DNA of 64,000 bases from Comamonas terrae (GCF_001544075.1 NZ_BCNT01000003.1:496001-560000); one strand, 5' to 3'. Numbered from the stretch's first letter, positions 20,516 to 29,580 are shown. The notes: generated from the sequence alone by a model not told the origin. Program-made: numbers and translations.

Positions 20516-20542
20516 GAAAAAGGGCAGCCCGCAGGCCGCCCC
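20516..20542 (-). terminator. Terminator of the MFS transporter gene
   Basis: On the minus strand GGGCGGCC, a 4-nt loop and GGCTGCCC form an 8-bp stem (one G-T pair) followed by TTTTT. It lies between the MFS stop codon and the Nif3 start. Confidence 0.7.
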
Positions 20543-20570
20543 GGATCCGTCATGCGGAATCAAGCCGCCA

Positions 20571-21896
20571 TCAGGCCTTCTTCGCCTGCCATCCCTTGCA
20601 TGCCAGCGGCCAAAAGCCCATGGCCACGCCCAGCACGCCCATGGCGGCGACATAGTGGGCAGGGGCCAGCACATCCACCTGCTGCCACACCGACACCAGC
20701 ATGGGCGTCAGGCCGCCGAACACGGCATAGGCCATGTTGTAGGAGAAGGACAGGCCGGTGAAGCGCACCTCCGGCGGGAAGGCCCTCACGCCCACCACCG
20801 GCAGCAGCGAGATGCTGCCCACGAAGAAGCCCACGGTCGCATAGGTGCAAACCAGCGAGGCCTCGGTGCCCGGCAGGTTCAGATAGAACAGATAGGTGGT
20901 GAGCGTCATGCCGCCCCAGCCCAGCACCATGGCGCCGCGCGTGCCGATCCTGTCGGACAGCCAGCCCCAGAACACGCAGCCGATCGTCAGCGTCACCGTG
21001 GCCACGGCATTGGCCTTGAGCGCCATGGCCGGCACGATGTGGAACACCTTCTGCAGATACGAGGGAGTGAACAGAATCACCACCACGATGGCCGTGGACA
21101 GCACCCAGGTCATCAGCGCCACCACCACGCAGGCCTGGCGATGCTCGCGCAAGATGGTCTTGATGGGCAGCTCGCGGTCGGCCTGCTTGCGTGCCTGCAG
21201 CTCCTGGAAGATGGGTGTCTCATGCAGGAACTTGCGCAGATACACCGATACCAGCCCGAACACGCCGCCCAGCAGGAACGGGATGCGCCAGGCCCAGTCG
21301 TGGATTTCGGCCGAGCTGTAGGTGCTGTTGAGCCAGACGCCGATGATGGAGCCCAGGAAGATGCCGCCGGTAATGCCCGAAGTCAGCGAGCCGATGGCAA
21401 AGCCGTAGCGCTTGGCCGGCGCATGCTCGGCCACGAAGACCCAGGCACCGGGCATCTCGCCGCCGATGGCCGCTCCCTGCATCACGCGCATCAGCAGCAG
21501 CAGGATGGGCGCGGCAATGCCCCAGCTCTCATATGTGGGAAGCAGGCCGATGATCAGCGTGGGCAGCGCCATCAGGAAGACGGACAGCGTGAACATCTTC
21601 TTGCGGCCCAGGATGTCGCCGAAGTGGGCGATCAGAATTCCGCCGATGGGGCGCGCCAGATAGCCGGCCGCGAAAATGCCCAGCGTCTGCAGCTGGCGCA
21701 GCCAGTCCGGCATCGCGGCCGGGAAAAACAGCGAGCCGATCACATTGGCGAAAAAGACGAACACCACGAAGTCGTAGAACTCCAGCGTTCCGCCCAGGGC
21801 CGACAGGCCCAGGGTCTTGTAGTCCTCGCGATTCAGAGAACGGTGGGGCACGCCGGCCGCCGGGGCGGCAGGCAATGCATGGTCAAGCGTAGTCAT
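20571..21896 (-). CDS. MFS transporter, metabolite:H+ symporter type
   Basis: Inner-membrane proton-coupled importer, probably of an organic acid or other small metabolite. From the ATG at 21896 it is 441 aa with about twelve hydrophobic helices. The segments ARPIGGILIAHFGDILGRKK (loop 2-3 signature) and GAAIGGEMPGAWVFVAEHAP place it in the ProP/ShiA-like metabolite:H+ symporter subfamily. A further 36 upstream codons are open but not family-like. The substrate cannot be told from sequence. Neighbours (degS-like, nif3, pdxA) give no clear substrate hint. Confidence 0.88.
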   Translation of the reverse strand: MTTLDHALPAAPAAGVPHRSLNREDYKTLGLSALGGTLEFYDFVVFVFFANVIGSLFFPAAMPDWLRQLQTLGIFAAGYLARPIGGILIAHFGDILGRKKMFTLSVFLMALPTLIIGLLPTYESWGIAAPILLLLMRVMQGAAIGGEMPGAWVFVAEHAPAKRYGFAIGSLTSGITGGIFLGSIIGVWLNSTYSSAEIHDWAWRIPFLLGGVFGLVSVYLRKFLHETPIFQELQARKQADRELPIKTILREHRQACVVVALMTWVLSTAIVVVILFTPSYLQKVFHIVPAMALKANAVATVTLTIGCVFWGWLSDRIGTRGAMVLGWGGMTLTTYLFYLNLPGTEASLVCTYATVGFFVGSISLLPVVGVRAFPPEVRFTGLSFSYNMAYAVFGGLTPMLVSVWQQVDVLAPAHYVAAMGVLGVAMGFWPLACKGWQAKKA

Positions 21897-22259
21897 GTGT
21901 TTCCTAGAGCGAACAGCAAGACAGCGCGGAAGTCGCCGCGGCAACGGGTCAGCGTGCAGCGGCAAACCGGTCACGGCAGGCCTGGTGTGCCAGGCCCGGT
22001 CCATCCGAACATGGCCGCTTGGTGGGCGGCCACTTCGGCAAACGGCGATGCAGGCGCAGTCGAAAATTCATTCTAGGGTTAGCACTCATGGCTGCCGCAC
22101 TGAAAAAACTATAGGCGACAGCATTCCTATGCCTTGCGGGCGCTGCATTCCTGCCGGGTTTGCGCTAGGCATCGAGGCGGCCGTTTTTCTTGCCACGCCC
22201 ATTGCGGCGGCCATGCTTCACAATGGGGCCTTGTCCCGCCCTTTATTCATACGGATTAC
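21897..22259. other. Divergent intergenic region, MFS gene / degS-like gene
   Basis: About 360 nt between divergent starts, with no supported gene. A minus-strand TAGAAT near 22071 is a possible -10 for the MFS gene. GGCCTGGTGTGCCAGGCC near 21986 is a short palindrome. I see no T-tailed terminator, tRNA or riboswitch. Confidence 0.4.
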
Positions 22260-23417
22260 ATGAAACGCACCTGGCTGCTGTTTTCCCAAGCCGTCACCGT
22301 TCTGGTGGCTATGTATTTTGTAGTAGCAACCCTGCAGCCAGACTGGCTCCGCAGCCAGGCTACGCGCAGCAACGCCGGTATTTCGCTGCTGCAGGCACCC
22401 GCCCTGCCCGCCGGCGAGACGGCGCCCGGCAGCTTTGCGCCGGCCGCGCGCAAGGCGGCTCCGGCCGTGGTCAGCATCAACACCAGCAAGGCCGTGCGCC
22501 ATCCGCGCGCCAACGACCCCTGGTTCCAGTTCTTCTTCGGCGACCAGGGACCGCAGGAGCAATCTGGTTTGGGAAGCGGTGTCATCATCAGTCCAGATGG
22601 CTACATCCTCACCAACAACCATGTGGTCGAGGGCGCCGACGACATCGAGGTCACGCTGACCGACAGCCGCCAGGCCAAGGCCACCGTCATCGGCACCGAT
22701 CCCGAGACCGATCTCGCCGTGCTCAAGATCAACCTGGACAAGCTGCCCGTCATCGTGCTGGGCAACTCCGACCAGGTGGCCGTGGGCGACCGCGTGCTGG
22801 CCATCGGCAATCCCTTCGGCGTGGGCCAGACCGTGACCAGCGGCATCATCAGCGCGCTGGGCCGCAGCCAGCTGGGCATCAACACCTTCGAGAACTTCAT
22901 CCAGACCGATGCCGCCATCAACCCCGGCAACTCCGGCGGCGCGCTGGTGGACATCAGCGGCAACCTGCTGGGCATCAACACGGCCATCTACTCGCGCTCG
23001 GGCGGCAGCATGGGCATAGGCTTTGCGATCCCCGTCTCCACGGCCAAGATGGTGCTGGACGGCATCGTCAAGGACGGCAAGGTCACGCGCGGCTGGATCG
23101 GCGTCGAGCCCAACGAGCTCTCGCCCGAGCTGGCCGAAACCTTCGGCGTCAAGGCCGATTCCGGCGTCATCATCACCGGCGTGCTGCAGGCCGGTCCTGC
23201 CGCCCAGGCCGGCATGCGCCCGGGTGACGTGATCGTGAAGGTGGGCGACACGCCCACGCGCAATGTCTCGGAACTGCTGACCGCCGTGGCCGCCCTCAAG
23301 CCCGGCCAGGCCACGACCTTCGACGTGCGCCGCGGCGACAGCAGCGTGGAGCTCAACATCACGCCCGGCCTGCGGCCCTCGGCCAATGCGGCCCAGCAGC
23401 AGCCACGCCGCCGCTGA
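22260..23417 (+). CDS. DegS-like periplasmic serine protease (Do family)
   Basis: Inner-membrane-anchored HtrA-type protease for envelope quality control. The 385-aa protein starts with one uncleaved-looking helix (TWLLFSQAVTVLVAMYFVVA). A trypsin-like domain with triad H121 (LTNNHVVEG), D151 (ETDLAVLKI) and S225 (NPGNSGGALV) follows, then a single PDZ domain (about 285-370). One PDZ and a membrane anchor match DegS architecture rather than DegP. The ATG at 22260 is chosen because the membrane anchor follows; earlier open codons are not conserved. A terminator follows. Confidence 0.93.
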   Translation: MKRTWLLFSQAVTVLVAMYFVVATLQPDWLRSQATRSNAGISLLQAPALPAGETAPGSFAPAARKAAPAVVSINTSKAVRHPRANDPWFQFFFGDQGPQEQSGLGSGVIISPDGYILTNNHVVEGADDIEVTLTDSRQAKATVIGTDPETDLAVLKINLDKLPVIVLGNSDQVAVGDRVLAIGNPFGVGQTVTSGIISALGRSQLGINTFENFIQTDAAINPGNSGGALVDISGNLLGINTAIYSRSGGSMGIGFAIPVSTAKMVLDGIVKDGKVTRGWIGVEPNELSPELAETFGVKADSGVIITGVLQAGPAAQAGMRPGDVIVKVGDTPTRNVSELLTAVAALKPGQATTFDVRRGDSSVELNITPGLRPSANAAQQQPRRR

Positions 23418-23435
23418 GCCACCGCGGCACAACGC

Positions 23436-23465
23436 AAAAGCCGGTGCTTCGCACCGGCTTTTTTC
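23436..23465 (+). terminator. Terminator of the degS-like gene
   Basis: AAAGCCGGTGC, a TTCG loop and GCACCGGCTTT form an 11-bp stem followed by T residues, 19 nt beyond the stop codon. Confidence 0.92.
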
Positions 23466-23510
23466 ATGCTGGAACCATCGGAGTCACCGGCACCGCACTT
23501 CAATAATCAT

Positions 23511-23586
23511 AGCTGCAGGCGCCATTCCGATCATCGGTTCAATACAAAACCAGCCCTAACCTCTTATTCATTGGGCGCAGGCAGCT
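23511..23586. repeat. Dispersed intergenic repeat, family 1 copy B
   Basis: AGCTGCAGGCGCC (23511-23523) and GGCGCAGGCAGCT (23574-23586) are inverted arms matching at 11 of 13 positions, spaced by 50 nt. The right end runs directly into the A-run of the tat terminator. Confidence 0.6.
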
Positions 23587-23589
23587 ATC

Positions 23590-23620
23590 AAAAAAAGGCC
23601 CCGGAATTGCTCCCGGGGCC
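23590..23620 (-). terminator. Terminator of the tat operon
   Basis: GGCCCCGG and CCCGGGGCC pair around a 7-nt loop. On the minus strand the stem is followed by seven T. It is 33 nt beyond the tatC stop codon. Confidence 0.88.
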
Positions 23621-23652
23621 CTGCTGCAGGGTACGCGCTCCTGGCGCAACGG

Positions 23653-24465
23653 TCACTGGCCGTCGGCCGGCTTGTCGACCGCGGTCTGCGTCCCTTCCTC
23701 GTCGGGCGCGCGCGAGACGCGGCTGAACCAGCCCGCGCCCAAAATCCCCACTTCGTAGAGCAGGCACATGGGCACGGCCAGCGCCAGCTGCGAAATCACG
23801 TCGGGCGGCGTGAGCACGGCGGCCACGATGAAGGCCAGCACCACGAAGTAGCCGCGGAAGGACTTGAGCTTGGCGATGTCCACCAGGTCGAAGCGCACCA
23901 GCAGCATCACCACGATGGGCACCTGGAAGGCCGCGGCAAACGCCAGGTACAGCGACAAAATGGCTTCCACGTACGAGGCGATGTCGGGCGTGGCCGCCAC
24001 GCTGGAAGGCGTGAAGTGCTGGATGAAGTTGAACATCTTGTCCAGCACGAAGAACTGCACGAAGCCGATGCCCATGTAGGCCAGCAGGCTGCCGAAGACG
24101 ATCAGCGGCAGCGCGAACTTCTTCTCGTGGCTGTACAGGCCGGGTGCCACAAAGGCCCAGATCTGGTACATCAGCCAGGGCAGCACGGCCAGCACGGCCA
24201 CCATCAGCAAGACCTTGAGCGGTATGAAGAACGGCGAAAACACGCCCACGGCAATCAGCTTGGCGTCGGGCGGCATATGGGCCTTGATCGGATGGGCAAT
24301 GAAGTCCATCAGCCTGTCGGGGCCGGGCCACAGGCTCAGGGCGATAACGGCCACGGCAATGCCGTAAATGCAGTACAGCAGGCGGTCGCGCAGCTCCATC
24401 AGGTGCTGCACGAACGGCTGCTCGGTGCCGGCCAGCTCGTCTTCTTTAGGAGAAAAATCGGACAT
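23653..24465 (-). CDS. tatC: Sec-independent translocase subunit TatC
   Basis: Polytopic core receptor of the twin-arginine translocase, recognising RR signal peptides. From the ATG at 24465 it is 270 aa with six hydrophobic helices. The conserved N-terminal FVQHLMELRDRLLYC, the SPFFIPLKV loop and FFVLDKMFNFIQHFTP are present. The frame is open further upstream, but the start is set by the conserved N-terminus. It is the last gene of tatABC; a gap of about 235 nt from tatB is larger than usual. Confidence 0.96.
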   Translation of the reverse strand: MSDFSPKEDELAGTEQPFVQHLMELRDRLLYCIYGIAVAVIALSLWPGPDRLMDFIAHPIKAHMPPDAKLIAVGVFSPFFIPLKVLLMVAVLAVLPWLMYQIWAFVAPGLYSHEKKFALPLIVFGSLLAYMGIGFVQFFVLDKMFNFIQHFTPSSVAATPDIASYVEAILSLYLAFAAAFQVPIVVMLLVRFDLVDIAKLKSFRGYFVVLAFIVAAVLTPPDVISQLALAVPMCLLYEVGILGAGWFSRVSRAPDEEGTQTAVDKPADGQ

Positions 24466-24701
24466 GGTGCAAAACGGGATCAGGGCCGGTGCCGCCCTGT
24501 GCGCTGGAAACAGAAACACGGCCCGCATTCCGCAGGCCCAGGCAGCGCGCAGGCCGGGTGGCCGCAGCGCCAGGCGCCTTTTTGGAGGATGCGGCTCCTG
24601 AAAATCCGCAGGCCCGCCAATGCGGGCCCTCGGGTCTGCGAATGCGGCCGCCAGGGCGGGGTGCCGGGAAAGCGACGGCCCGCTGGCCGCGTGCCAGCAT
24701 G

Positions 24702-25205
24702 CTAGCGGAACTTCTGCGGACGAAAGCGCGCCACGCGCGCCGCACCCGACTGGGCCTTGGTGCGCACGCCGGCGCGGGCCTTGTACCACTGGGGCACGGC
24801 CGCGCGCTTGACCCGCCAGTTCTTGCGCGGATGCCGGTAGGTGGGCACCACGGCGCTGTGCGAGCCGGAATCGACGCCGGATTCGAAGGCCGAGGCCGAA
24901 GTCATCGGGGCATCGTCGCGCAGGTCCCGGGTGGCGTCTTCCCAGCCCTTTTCCAGCTGGGAAGTCTGCGCGTGGATGCTCTGCTCCACATCGCGCGCCG
25001 CGGTCTCCACGCTCTCCTTCATCTTGCGCAGCTCGTCGAGCTCCATGGAGCGGTTCACCTCGGCCTTGACGTCGGCCACATAGCGCTGCGCCCTTCCAAG
25101 CATGGTGCCCGCCATGCGGGCCACGCGCGGCAGCTTCTCGGGGCCGATGACCACCAGGGCCACGGCTCCGATGAGCGCCATTTTGGACAGGCCAATATCA
25201 AACAT
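24702..25205 (-). CDS. tatB: Sec-independent translocase subunit TatB
   Basis: Single-span membrane partner of TatC in substrate binding. The 167-aa protein begins [20 protein letters not shown], followed by [10 protein letters not shown], the TatB hinge. An amphipathic helix ([20 protein letters not shown]) and a long charged, flexible C-terminal tail rich in Arg and Lys follow. It is 17 nt downstream of tatA. Confidence 0.95.
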   Translation of the reverse strand: MFDIGLSKMALIGAVALVVIGPEKLPRVARMAGTMLGRAQRYVADVKAEVNRSMELDELRKMKESVETAARDVEQSIHAQTSQLEKGWEDATRDLRDDAPMTSASAFESGVDSGSHSAVVPTYRHPRKNWRVKRAAVPQWYKARAGVRTKAQSGAARVARFRPQKFR

Positions 25206-25222
25206 GTGTCAGTGCCGCCGGA

Positions 25223-25459
25223 TCAGCTCTTTTGCTTGGCTTCCACGTCGATCGTGGCCTTGTCGGCGGCATTCTGGTTGGCGACCTGGCCGGCCACAGC
25301 ATCGCTGCTGCCGTCGCTGGCACCGTCCTTCATGCCGTCCTTGAAGCCCTTGACCGCGCCGCCCAGGTCGGTGCCGATGTTCTTGAGCTTCTTGGTGCCG
25401 AACACCAGAACCACGATGAGCAGCACGATCAGCCAGTGCCAGATGGAAAACGAACCCAT
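25223..25459 (-). CDS. tatA: Sec-independent translocase subunit TatA
   Basis: Pore-forming single-span subunit. The 78-aa protein has the short helix [16 protein letters not shown], then [22 protein letters not shown], the typical FGxxK(L)xxxG hinge and amphipathic helix, and a hydrophilic tail. It is first of tatABC and downstream of hinT on the same strand, with a gap of about 116 nt. Confidence 0.96.
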   Translation of the reverse strand: MGSFSIWHWLIVLLIVVLVFGTKKLKNIGTDLGGAVKGFKDGMKDGASDGSSDAVAGQVANQNAADKATIDVEAKQKS

Positions 25460-25575
25460 GACTATCTCCTAACGAATTGCAATCCATTTTAGACGGCCGC
25501 CGCGCAGGCCGCCGCCCAATGCCCCACAAAAGCAGCACGGGCTTGGGCGCCGGCAACCAGCGCCGCGCCTCGGGG

Positions 25576-25950
25576 TCAGCCTTTCTTCCAGGGGCGGGGG
25601 CCGCCCAGCACGTGGATGTGCAGGTGGTGCACCTCCTGGCCGCCTTCGGTCCCCGTATTGACCATCAGGCGAAAGCCGCCGTCGGGATAGGGATTGCAGC
25701 CCTGCTCCGCGGCCAGCCGCGGGGCCAGCGCCAGCATGCGGCCCAGCAGCGCGGCATCGCCGGCCGAGACCTGGGCCATGGACGGGATGTGCTTCCTGGG
25801 AATCATCAGGAAGTGCACGGGCGCCGAAGGGTTGATGTCGTGGAAGGCAAAGACTTCCTCGTCCTCGTATACCTTGCGCGACGGAATCTCGCCCTTGGCA
25901 ATGCGGCAGAAAATGCAGCTGGAATCGTAGTGGGAATCGTGGTAGTGCAT
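25576..25950 (-). CDS. hinT: HIT-family hydrolase HinT
   Basis: Histidine-triad phosphoramidase acting on adenosine 5'-phosphoramidates. The 124-aa protein has the catalytic triad HLHIH (109-113), an N-terminal CIFCRIAKGEIPSRKVYED and central HDINPSAPVHFLMIPRKH. The short length and single domain match HinT rather than Fhit-type enzymes. It is placed just before tatABC, a recurrent arrangement in this family. Confidence 0.93.
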   Translation of the reverse strand: MHYHDSHYDSSCIFCRIAKGEIPSRKVYEDEEVFAFHDINPSAPVHFLMIPRKHIPSMAQVSAGDAALLGRMLALAPRLAAEQGCNPYPDGGFRLMVNTGTEGGQEVHHLHIHVLGGPRPWKKG

Positions 25951-26023
25951 GCGTACTTATCAATTCAATGGTTGCGCCACTCACCTCTTGAGACGGGCGC
26001 GTTCCAGGCGAGAAGCGGCCAAA

Positions 26024-26116
26024 GGGCCCAAGCCGGCCGCGCCGCCCCACAGCAAAGGCCGTCGTCCCGTTGCACGCCGCCCCTTCCCGGGGAACGCGGC
26101 GCAGCCGCTCAGGAGG
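26024..26116. repeat. Structured 3'-end repeat, family 2 copy 2
   Basis: Same plan as copies 1 and 3: GCCGCCCCACAGCAAAGGCC, then the stem CGCCGC (26075-26080) / GCGGCG (26096-26101) with an inner C-run/G-run, then GCAGCCGCTCAGGAGG running up to the patatin stop codon. Confidence 0.6.
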
Positions 26117-26119
26117 TCA

Positions 26120-27151
26120 TCACACAGCATTGTCGTTGAAACGCAGGGTCTGCCGCACGCCGATGTCCTGCCGGTGCTCGTGCAGCCAGCGCTGGCCCTG
26201 CTCGCGCCCGAGGTCGAACAGATCGTGCACCATGTTGATGTCGGCCCGCGTCTTGCTGGAGGCGCCGTATCCCTTCAGGACCGCGCCGCCGTCGATGCGG
26301 TGCATGAGCACATGCTTGTAGCGCTCGGAATCCAGGCGCTTTTGCTCCAGCAGCCGGGTGACGAATTCGATGGCGCGCAGTTCGGCCAGCAGGCTGGCGT
26401 TGAAGGTCACCTCGTTCATGCGGTCCATGATGTCGCCGGCCGTGCTCGGCAGCTCGATCGACTCCTTGGGGTTGATCTGCACCAGCAGGATGTCGCGGCT
26501 GCGCGTGCCGTAGATCAGCGGATATAGCGCGGGATTGCCCGAAAAGCCGCCGTCCCAGTAGTATTCGCCGTCGATCTCCACGGCCTTGAACAGCTGCGGC
26601 AGGCAGGCAGAGGCCATGATGGCGTCGGCCGTGACCTTCTCGCCCGAGAAGATCTGGCCGCGCCCGGTTCGCACGTTGGTGGCGCAGACGAAGAGCTTGG
26701 GCACCGCCAAGGGATGGGCGGGATGCACGAGCTGCTCGAAATCCACAATCCCCTCCAGCAGCTTGCGCAGCGGGTTGAAATTGAGCGGATTGGTCTGGTA
26801 GGGCGACCAGAAGTGGTTGAGCATGCCCATCAGCGGCCCGTTGGCCAGCGGCACGCCCCAGGTCAGGCTGCCCATGGCGCCCACGCCTTCCCAGAGATCG
26901 CGCAGCGCCTTGCGGGCCAGTTCGCGGCCCCGCTGGCGCGCGGCATCCACCGTTTTTTCCTCGGCCGCGGCCTGCGCGAAGCCGTGGGCCAGCACCACCG
27001 CATTCATGGCGCCGGCGCTGGTGCCGCTGATGCCTTCCAGCACCAGCGTCTCGTCCTCCAGCAACGCATCGAGCACGCCCCAGGTCAGCGCCCCGTGGGA
27101 GCCGCCGCCCTGCAGGGCCAGATTGAGCACGGTTTGCGTTGCCTGGGCCAT
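26120..27151 (-). CDS. Patatin-like phospholipase
   Basis: Predicted Ser/Asp-dyad lipid acyl hydrolase. From the ATG at 27151 it is 343 aa, with AGGA as ribosome site eight bases upstream. Motifs are the oxyanion-hole GGGSHG (15-20), the nucleophile elbow GTSAG (S45) and the catalytic Asp in WDGGFSGNP (D200). The C-terminal part (about 230-343) is helical and resembles RssA/PNPLA-type bacterial patatins. There is no signal peptide, so it is likely cytoplasmic or membrane-associated. It is inserted between the DUF4870 gene and hinT. The natural substrate is unknown. Confidence 0.87.
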   Translation of the reverse strand: MAQATQTVLNLALQGGGSHGALTWGVLDALLEDETLVLEGISGTSAGAMNAVVLAHGFAQAAAEEKTVDAARQRGRELARKALRDLWEGVGAMGSLTWGVPLANGPLMGMLNHFWSPYQTNPLNFNPLRKLLEGIVDFEQLVHPAHPLAVPKLFVCATNVRTGRGQIFSGEKVTADAIMASACLPQLFKAVEIDGEYYWDGGFSGNPALYPLIYGTRSRDILLVQINPKESIELPSTAGDIMDRMNEVTFNASLLAELRAIEFVTRLLEQKRLDSERYKHVLMHRIDGGAVLKGYGASSKTRADINMVHDLFDLGREQGQRWLHEHRQDIGVRQTLRFNDNAV

Positions 27152-27163
27152 ATATGCATCCTG

Positions 27164-27190
27164 TGGTGTCAAGGTTGTAACAGGACACCA
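27164..27190. promoter_or_regulatory. Inverted repeat upstream of patatin gene
   Basis: TGGTGTC (27164-27170) and GACACCA (27184-27190) are perfect 7-bp arms around a 13-nt spacer, 13 nt upstream of the patatin start. It is a possible operator for this gene. Confidence 0.35.
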
Positions 27191-27269
27191 GCTTAGCCGC
27201 GGTGCGTCAAGAGGGGCGAGCCTCTCCGCCCGTCCTGCTGTCAGCAAAATGGCGGCAAGCGGCGCCCAT

Positions 27270-27302
27270 GAAAAAGCCCCTGCCGGCAACGGCAGGGGCT
27301 TG
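27270..27302 (-). terminator. Terminator after the his distal genes
   Basis: AAGCCCCTGCC and GGCAGGGGCTT form an 11-bp stem, followed on the minus strand by TTTTT. It ends the hisE-DUF4870 transcript before the patatin gene. Confidence 0.9.
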
Positions 27303-27324
27303 GGGCGTGGAGCGGCACGGCTCC

Positions 27325-27720
27325 TCAGTCCATGACGGCGCGGTGGGCATTCATCGCCACCATGCCGCGTACGATGCGGTACAGGAACCAGATGGAGATC
27401 AGGCTCCAGGCAATCCAGCCCGGCACGAAGAACAGCAGCCACAGCGGCAGCGTGACCACGTACAGGATGCCGGCCCAGGCCACGCTGCGGATGCGCCAGG
27501 AAAAGTGGCTTTCCTGCCAGGTGCCGCGTGCTTCGTCGCGCTTGACCAGATCGATGACCAGCGCGATCAGCAGCAGCACGATGCTGGGCTGGGCGCTGGG
27601 CACCACGGCGGCCACGGCCACGACCAGGTGCAGCAGGTAGCTGACCCAGCCCCAGGCCTTCAGGCCTTCCATCTGGGCAGCATCCCGGCCGGGTACGTCG
27701 ATGATGTCTCTATCGCTCAT
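27325..27720 (-). CDS. DUF4870-like small membrane protein
   Basis: A 131-aa inner-membrane protein with three to four hydrophobic segments ([65 protein letters not shown]). The central block [13 protein letters not shown] resembles the HFRWQIRT signature of DUF4870 proteins. Function is unknown. The ATG overlaps the hisE stop (ATGA), so it is translationally coupled to histidine biosynthesis. No histidine-specific role can be read from the sequence. Confidence 0.82.
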   Translation of the reverse strand: MSDRDIIDVPGRDAAQMEGLKAWGWVSYLLHLVVAVAAVVPSAQPSIVLLLIALVIDLVKRDEARGTWQESHFSWRIRSVAWAGILYVVTLPLWLLFFVPGWIAWSLISIWFLYRIVRGMVAMNAHRAVMD

Positions 27721-28112
27721 GAGGCATGTCCTTTCTCCTGGGCTGCACGTTCGTCGGCCTTGCGCAAGGCCTTTTCCTCGAGGCCGCTCAGGCCTTCGCG
27801 GCGCTCCAGCTCGGCGATCACCTGGGCAGGCGTCAGGCCGAAGTGGGCCAGTGCGATCATGGAGTGAAACCACAAGTCCGCAACTTCATAAAGGATTTTG
27901 CCGGGATCGCCGCCATGCTCCGCATCCTTGGCGGCCATCACGACCTCGGTGGCTTCCTCTCCCACCTTCTTGAGAAAGGCGTCCGGCCCCTTGTGCAGCA
28001 GGCGGGCCACATAGCTTTTCTCGGGATCGCCGCCGTTGGCAGGCTTGCGGCTCTCGATCACGGCAGCCAGCCGGGCCAGGGAATCTTGAGACACAGCATC
28101 GGAAGTGGTCAT
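27717..28112 (-). CDS. hisE: Phosphoribosyl-ATP pyrophosphatase HisE
   Basis: Hydrolyses PR-ATP to PR-AMP, the second histidine step. The 131-aa MazG-like helical protein carries the acidic metal-binding motif [16 protein letters not shown] and [14 protein letters not shown]. The ATG at 28112 has AGAGAG upstream; a start six codons earlier is possible. HisE and HisI are separate proteins here. It follows hisI with a 135-nt gap that holds a structured repeat. Confidence 0.95.
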   Translation of the reverse strand: MTTSDAVSQDSLARLAAVIESRKPANGGDPEKSYVARLLHKGPDAFLKKVGEEATEVVMAAKDAEHGGDPGKILYEVADLWFHSMIALAHFGLTPAQVIAELERREGLSGLEEKALRKADERAAQEKGHAS

Positions 28113-28179
28113 AAATCTCTCTTCACGCATCGCACTGGTGGCGATATTCCAAATCGAAGCGGCCTATGCCAGAGGCAGC

Positions 28180-28247
28180 AAGCAAGGGCCGCCCCGCAGC
28201 GAAGTCGCCGTCCCCTTTCAAGGGGAAGCGGCGCGGCCGCTCAGGGG
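28180..28247. repeat. Structured 3'-end repeat, family 2 copy 3
   Basis: GCAAGGGCCGCCCCGCAGC leads into the nested stems CGCCG (28206-28210) / CGGCG (28229-28233) and CCCCTT (28212-28217) / AAGGGG (28220-28225). The conserved GCGGCCGCTCAG then abuts the hisI stop codon. Confidence 0.62.
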
Positions 28248-28637
28248 TTACTTATAGATCGTTTCCGGATCTTTCAAGACCGGCTCCACGGGCGTCCACC
28301 GGCCACTCCTGAGCACGCTGTAGAAGCAGCTGTGGCGGCCGGTGTGGCAGGCGATGCCGGGCTCGTGGCCGGTCTGGGTGACCTTGAGCAGGATGACGTC
28401 GTTGTCGCAGTCGATGCGCAGCTCGTGCACGGTCTGCACATGGCCCGACTCCTCGCCCTTGAACCACAGCTTGCCGCGCGAGCGGCTGAAGTAGACGGCG
28501 CGGCCCAGCTCGGCCGTCTTCTGCAATGCCTCGCGGTTCATCCAGGCGAACATCAGCACGTCGCCCGTGTCCTTCTCCTGCGCGATGACGGGCACCAGCC
28601 CCTTGTCATCCCATTTGACCTGATCGAGCCAATCCAT
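28248..28637 (-). CDS. hisI: Phosphoribosyl-AMP cyclohydrolase HisI
   Basis: Zinc enzyme opening the adenine ring of PR-AMP, the third histidine step. The 129-aa protein has the metal-site motif [12 protein letters not shown] and the cysteine/histidine signature [19 protein letters not shown] and [18 protein letters not shown] are also diagnostic. A CAGGAGTG ribosome site precedes the ATG. It is separated from hisF by about 100 nt of unusually AT-rich sequence. Confidence 0.96.
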   Translation of the reverse strand: MDWLDQVKWDDKGLVPVIAQEKDTGDVLMFAWMNREALQKTAELGRAVYFSRSRGKLWFKGEESGHVQTVHELRIDCDNDVILLKVTQTGHEPGIACHTGRHSCFYSVLRSGRWTPVEPVLKDPETIYK

Positions 28638-28739
28638 GGTTCACTCCTGAATCCGGAGCAGCCTGCGCCATTCATCCTATGGATTCCATATCAAGATGAT
28701 CTGAAATCCCCTCAGTTCATGCGCAAGCCGCTATGTTTT

Positions 28740-29540
28740 TTAAAGACGCACGGGAATGCCGCGTGCGCGCATGCATTCCTTGGCCTGCTGCACGGTGTAT
28801 TCGCCGTAGTGGAAGATGCTGGCTGCCAGCACGGCATCGGCGCCGCCCTGGGTCACGCCGTCGGCCAGGTCCTCCAGATTGCCCACGCCGCCCGAGGCGA
28901 TCACGGGTACCTGCACGGCGTCGCTGACGGCGCGCGTGAGCTGCAGGTCGAACCCGCTCTTGGTGCCGTCACGGTCCATGCTGGTCAGCAGGATCTCGCC
29001 CGCGCCGCGACGCGCCATCTCCATCGCCCATTGCACGGCATCGAGCCCGGTGTTCTTGCGTCCGCCGTGGCTGTAGACGTCCCAGCCCTCGCCCACGGGC
29101 TTGCCATCGGCGCCGATGCGCTGCGTATCCTCGGCCGAGCGGCGCTTGGCGTCGATCGCCACCACGATGCACTGCGCGCCGTACTTGTCGCTGGCCGCGT
29201 TGATCACGTCGGGATTGGCGATGGCCGCCGAGTTGAAGCTGGTCTTGTCGGCCCCTGCGTTGAGCAGGCGGCGCACGTCTTCCACGGTGCGCACGCCGCC
29301 GCCCACCGTGAGCGGAATGAAGACCTGGCTGGCCACGGCCTCGATGATGGGCAGGATCAGGTCGCGCCCGTCGCTGGTGGCCGTGATATCGAGAAAAGTC
29401 AGTTCGTCGGCGCCCTGGGCGTTGTAGCGGGCCGCGATTTCCACCGGATCGCCGGCATCGCGCAGCTCCACGAAGTTGACGCCCTTGACGACGCGGCCAC
29501 CGGTCACGTCGAGGCAGGGGATGATGCGTTTGGCCAGCAT
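28740..29540 (-). CDS. hisF: Imidazole glycerol phosphate synthase cyclase subunit HisF
   Basis: TIM-barrel cyclase that, with HisH, makes imidazole glycerol phosphate and AICAR from PRFAR and ammonia. The 266-aa protein has [18 protein letters not shown] (catalytic Asp), [17 protein letters not shown] and [14 protein letters not shown], with phosphate-binding SGGVGN near the end. The ATG at 29540 directly precedes the conserved [11 protein letters not shown]. It follows the hexose mutarotase gene with a 40-nt gap. Confidence 0.97.
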   Translation of the reverse strand: MLAKRIIPCLDVTGGRVVKGVNFVELRDAGDPVEIAARYNAQGADELTFLDITATSDGRDLILPIIEAVASQVFIPLTVGGGVRTVEDVRRLLNAGADKTSFNSAAIANPDVINAASDKYGAQCIVVAIDAKRRSAEDTQRIGADGKPVGEGWDVYSHGGRKNTGLDAVQWAMEMARRGAGEILLTSMDRDGTKSGFDLQLTRAVSDAVQVPVIASGGVGNLEDLADGVTQGGADAVLAASIFHYGEYTVQQAKECMRARGIPVRL

Positions 29541-29580
29541 GGGAAGCCTTCTAGAACAACAACAGAAAACGGGCGAAAAA

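Noticed and set aside
20460-22076. Plus-strand frame of 538 codons opposite the MFS gene
   Set aside because: Same reason; His/Gln/Asp-rich low-complexity translation with no transmembrane or family features.
28678-28690. Palindrome TATGGATTCCATA upstream of hisI as an operator
   Set aside because: Too short and isolated to support a regulatory call; kept only as a note.
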